A DNA stretch of 64,000 nt, taken from positions 1,922,001-1,986,000 of the forward strand of contig NC_092800.1 of assembly GCF_918797505.1 (NCBI RefSeq), given 5' to 3'. The notes under the pieces were generated by a model, which had not been told where the DNA came from, ran no database searches, and saw nothing but the letters and a program-made list of their open reading frames with translations. The DNA comes from Bemisia tabaci. Its lineage: Eukaryota; Arthropoda; Insecta; Hemiptera; Aleyrodidae. A program made the position numbers and the translations under genes. Below, in pieces: positions 61,497 through 64,000 of the stretch (position 1 is its first letter; each line of letters opens with the position of its first letter).

Positions 61497-61812
61497 TTTA
61501 AATTCGCCTTCAGCCCCGTTTGCAGCAATTGTTGTTCCGAATATGTTGTGCGTGCTGATCTCAGGTCATTACATACTTGACTCTCTGAAGGCGTTTAATA
61601 AGCGAAAGTAGAGCATTCTGTTGGAGAACAACAGAAGTGACATTGAAGGAATCGCTCAATCCCTAACTTCGTTCGTTCTTCGACAGATGGCGCTATTTGC
61701 GCACATGTAACGCCTTCGGAGAGTCGAGTATGTAATGAGTTGAAATCAGCACGCACAACATATTCGCAACAACAATTGCTGCAGACGCAGCAGAAGGCGA
61801 ATTGTTCAGTTA
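61497..61812. repeat. About 316-bp foldback element
   Basis: AAATTCGCCTTCAGCCCCGT, GCAGCAATTGTTGTTCCGAA and TATGTTGTGCGTGCTGATCT at the left; ATCAGCACGCACAACATATT, CGCAACAACAATTGCTGCAG and AGCAGAAGGCGAATTG at the right. An inner pair (CTCTCTGAAGGCG; CGCCTTCGGAGAGT) also matches. The 100-residue reverse open frame lies across it and is not recognisable. Confidence 0.82.
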
Positions 61813-62116
61813 AAAAAAAACGAGTATGATAGGTAGTCTGCATGTAAGTAGAGGGTATGTATTCAATCGAAATGAATTGAACGAAAAATAAAAACATGAA
61901 CCGATCAACACCGATTCAATGGACAAATGGATAAAAAAGCTGATCACAATCAATAGAAATCTTGCATCTTTGCATTTTCAAATTGTAATACCGTGAAATT
62001 AGGATCAGCTAAGATTTTTATTTTTCGCGATTTAAGTCTGCACGTATCATAGATTCACCCTTTCCAAACCGTTGTGGTTTACATTTTTGTCGCATTGTTT
62101 TCTTTTTCAAGATTAC

Positions 62117-62347
62117 ACAGAAAGTATTAAATTGCTGATTTAACAATTTAATTGCTAAAAAAAGGGACTACAATATTTCAACGTAGATTTCGCAACAACA
62201 AAAAAATGCTACTTCAACCACCCGCGTGGTTCAATTAGCGTACAATTGTGTTTAAAGTAGCATTTTTTTGTTGTGAAATCGACATTGAAATATCGCACTC
62301 ACTTTTGCAATTGAATTGTTAAATGAGCAATTTATTTTTTCCGTGTA
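62117..62347. repeat. About 231-bp foldback element with CACRGAAA-like ends
   Basis: AAATTGCTGATTTAACAATT, GATTTCGCAACAACAAAAAA, TGCTACTTCAACCACCCGCG at the left; TTAAAGTAGCATTTTTTTGT, TGTGAAATCGACATTGAAAT, AATTGAATTGTTAAATGAGC at the right. The central CCACCCGCGTGGTT is palindromic. A related half is at 38702-38820. Confidence 0.75.
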
Positions 62348-63000
62348 CAGTGGGTTCAATCAAAGCATACGGAGCGACATTTTATGAATAGATGACTATT
62401 CGCGCTACTACTCATGCTTGTTGCCTATGCGGCGAAATTGAAGGCGAACTTGAAGTGGCCGTTTTCTGGTTCGCGTAGGGAAGGACGAATGGCGGGGAGC
62501 GAGAGAGAAAAATCAATGCTCTCATACGGATTTATGAAGGGCCATAAAACAATATAGGAAGACTCGGTATCATTTCGGTTGTAAGCACCTCCTCGCCATT
62601 CTTTCCCCTTTTCTAGCCGCGCTCCACGTATCGGCGGTGCAGCGGGGTGGTTTCGAGTGGAGCGGGAGTTGGGTTCGGCAGTCAGAACTTGAGTGATTAA
62701 TCAGAGGAAAAACAGAGCCGGGTCAAATAACAATAATTTCCATAGAGTCTCATAGGCAGACCATTACGTGAACTCCAGTGTCTTCATAAATCCTGAGTTT
62801 TCGTAAGCTTATAATTTCCAACTTGGTTTTGTTTCCCGCCGCCCGAGCCCCAGCCAGCGTCGACTATAAATTTCACTCTACAGGGTGTCCGAAAATAACC
62901 GCTCTCCGTCCCACCGAGCATAGAATCGGTGCAAATAACTTTCAGGGTGTCTACACTTCGTAAAACCCGGAATTATAAGATAATATATTTACAAAATATA
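62348..63000. other. No gene recognised; partly GC-rich
   Basis: 62460-62700 is moderate-GC and unrepeated in the window. 62882-62900 is CAGGGTGTCCGAAAATAACC, a common terminal motif of insect repeats. CTATAAATT near 62864 is TATA-like, but no gene follows. Confidence 0.4.
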
Positions 63001-63810
63001 TTTATGTAATTACTTTTAAAACAGTTTGTAAAATATATTTACAAAATATTTTAAAATTATTTTAGAAATATTAGTTTAAAAATATTTGTTTAATATTATG
63101 TTAAAAATATTTTATAAATATTTTTGTAATATTTAAAAATTAATTGCTAAAATGGCAAAAAATGGTTTGCGATTTCTGCAATTTGCTTTTTTTTGCTAAA
63201 ATGCCCACCCTCGTGGCGAGAACGACAAAACAATTTGCAAAAGTGGTAATTTTATTGTGCGAAAATGGCAAACTATACTTTTGCGAAATTAACATTACTA
63301 GTTTATGCTATTATGGCTAAAATTTTTGCTAGATTTTCAAAATGTTTACCAAATTAGCGTATGGTTTTGCTCTGTTTACCAATTATTTTGCGGAACTTAC
63401 TAAAATCAATCGCTAGAAAAAAGAAAGGGGGGGAGGGGAAGAAAAGACAAAAAGAAGGGAAAAAAATAAATAACATAACATAAATACATCGACATAAATT
63501 CAAACTAGGAAAAAGCTCAAATAATTAAAACTGGAAAAAGACGCAATTATAAAAAACAGTAATTTGGTAAAGAAAAAAATGAGAGAGAGTTAAAAAAACG
63601 AAAATTTGTAATACATGAATAGGAATATGTTGAGTACAATTAATGAAGAATTTGAAACACAAATTACAGGATGAAATAAAAAATAATAAATAAATAATAA
63701 ATAATAAATTCTGGTAAAATATTATAAGAATCCGTCAATAAACAAACATATTACGGACTCAGATAGGCCTGCGATAGTTAAGAGATTGAATTTACGGGCC
63801 CATCTACATC
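63001..63810. repeat. AT-rich low-complexity and weak GCTAAAATGGC repeats
   Basis: 63001-63125 is made of AAAATATATTT-like words. 63140-63420 repeats AATTTGC / GCTAAAATGGC words in both orientations around a CCACCCTCGTGGCG centre, comparable in layout to the foldback at 62117. 63420-63720 is purine-rich with AAATAATAAAT repeats. Confidence 0.6.
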
Positions 63811-63900
63811 AAGCCTGGCTGGTCTGGTGGTAAAGTACTGGACTTCGGATATCAACTCTACCCCGAGGCGTGGGTTCTAATCCCGACTAGGACGGCGCGG
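63811..63900 (+). mobile_element. tRNA-derived SINE head
   Basis: GGCTGGTCTGGTGGTAAAGT resembles a tRNA D-arm and polymerase III A box, and 33 or so bases later GTGGGTTCTAATCCCGAC contains a B box (GGTTCTAATCC). Stems are imperfect and the sequence continues into a non-tRNA body toward the window edge, so a SINE is more likely than a tRNA gene. Confidence 0.6.
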
Positions 63901-64000
63901 ATTTTAAGGTCAGTAACAACTCTACGATCCACAACCTGGACGCATGTGTACATTAGAAAGAAAATTAGTACCAAAGACGCACGGAGGGCCAGCAGCCAAG

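Noticed and set aside
63811..63900. Functional tRNA gene on the forward strand
   Set aside because: A and B boxes are present but the T-arm and acceptor pairing are poor and the body continues as non-tRNA sequence.

Overview
This window is insect nuclear DNA: AT-rich, non-coding for almost all its length, with GT-AG introns and dense short non-autonomous transposons. The only gene I can support is one member of the arthropod Dpr family (defective proboscis extension response; two-immunoglobulin cell-surface proteins of neurons). Two internal exons lie on the + strand. Exon 27903-28011 encodes the end of Ig domain 1 and exon 42632-42922 encodes Ig domain 2. They join in phase across a 14,620-base intron to give the family's V-V-E-A-R-A-E-I junction. 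The first exons, signal peptide and C-terminal anchor are not visible here, so most of the window is probably intron or flank of this gene. The TE style (CACTG-A-run TA-flanked MITEs, foldbacks, tRNA-like SINE heads) suggests a hemipteran, perhaps a whitefly. That species guess is from memory of repeat style and is weak.

The rest is a layered transposon landscape. The strongest pattern is a superfamily of 75-350 bp elements with unrelated cores but one terminal design: GGA at bases 1-3 and GGAAC at bases 20-24 of each end. They sit in target sites of the form ANNT. I count 20 insertions with matching 4-base flanks, including six copies (five closely similar in sequence, one more diverged) that are all exactly 122 bp. 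Three insertions into other repeats let the empty site be read in the same window. Other families are TA-flanked MITEs, an 8-bp-TSD hAT-type MITE ending 49 bases before the second exon, 550-bp and 510-bp foldback pairs with flipped loops, a GCCGTGCTAAGG family with about a dozen copies, and a 1.6-kb nearly perfect palindrome at 12149-13785.

Layout: 1-12 kb holds repeats and foldbacks; 12.1-13.8 kb the giant palindrome; 14-27.9 kb MITEs, nested inverted repeats and 59-, 144- and 23-bp tandem arrays (the 59-bp array is at 8.9 kb); 27.9-42.9 kb the Dpr exons and their intron; 43-64 kb the downstream intron or flank, with MITE clusters, a 97-bp tandem array, a TTAG microsatellite, paired CRE octamers at 57.85 kb and a tRNA-like SINE head at 63.8 kb. 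No transposase, reverse transcriptase, bacterial gene, CRISPR array, rRNA or intact tRNA was seen. Coordinates were read by eye; repeat ends carry an uncertainty of a few bases unless a target duplication fixes them.
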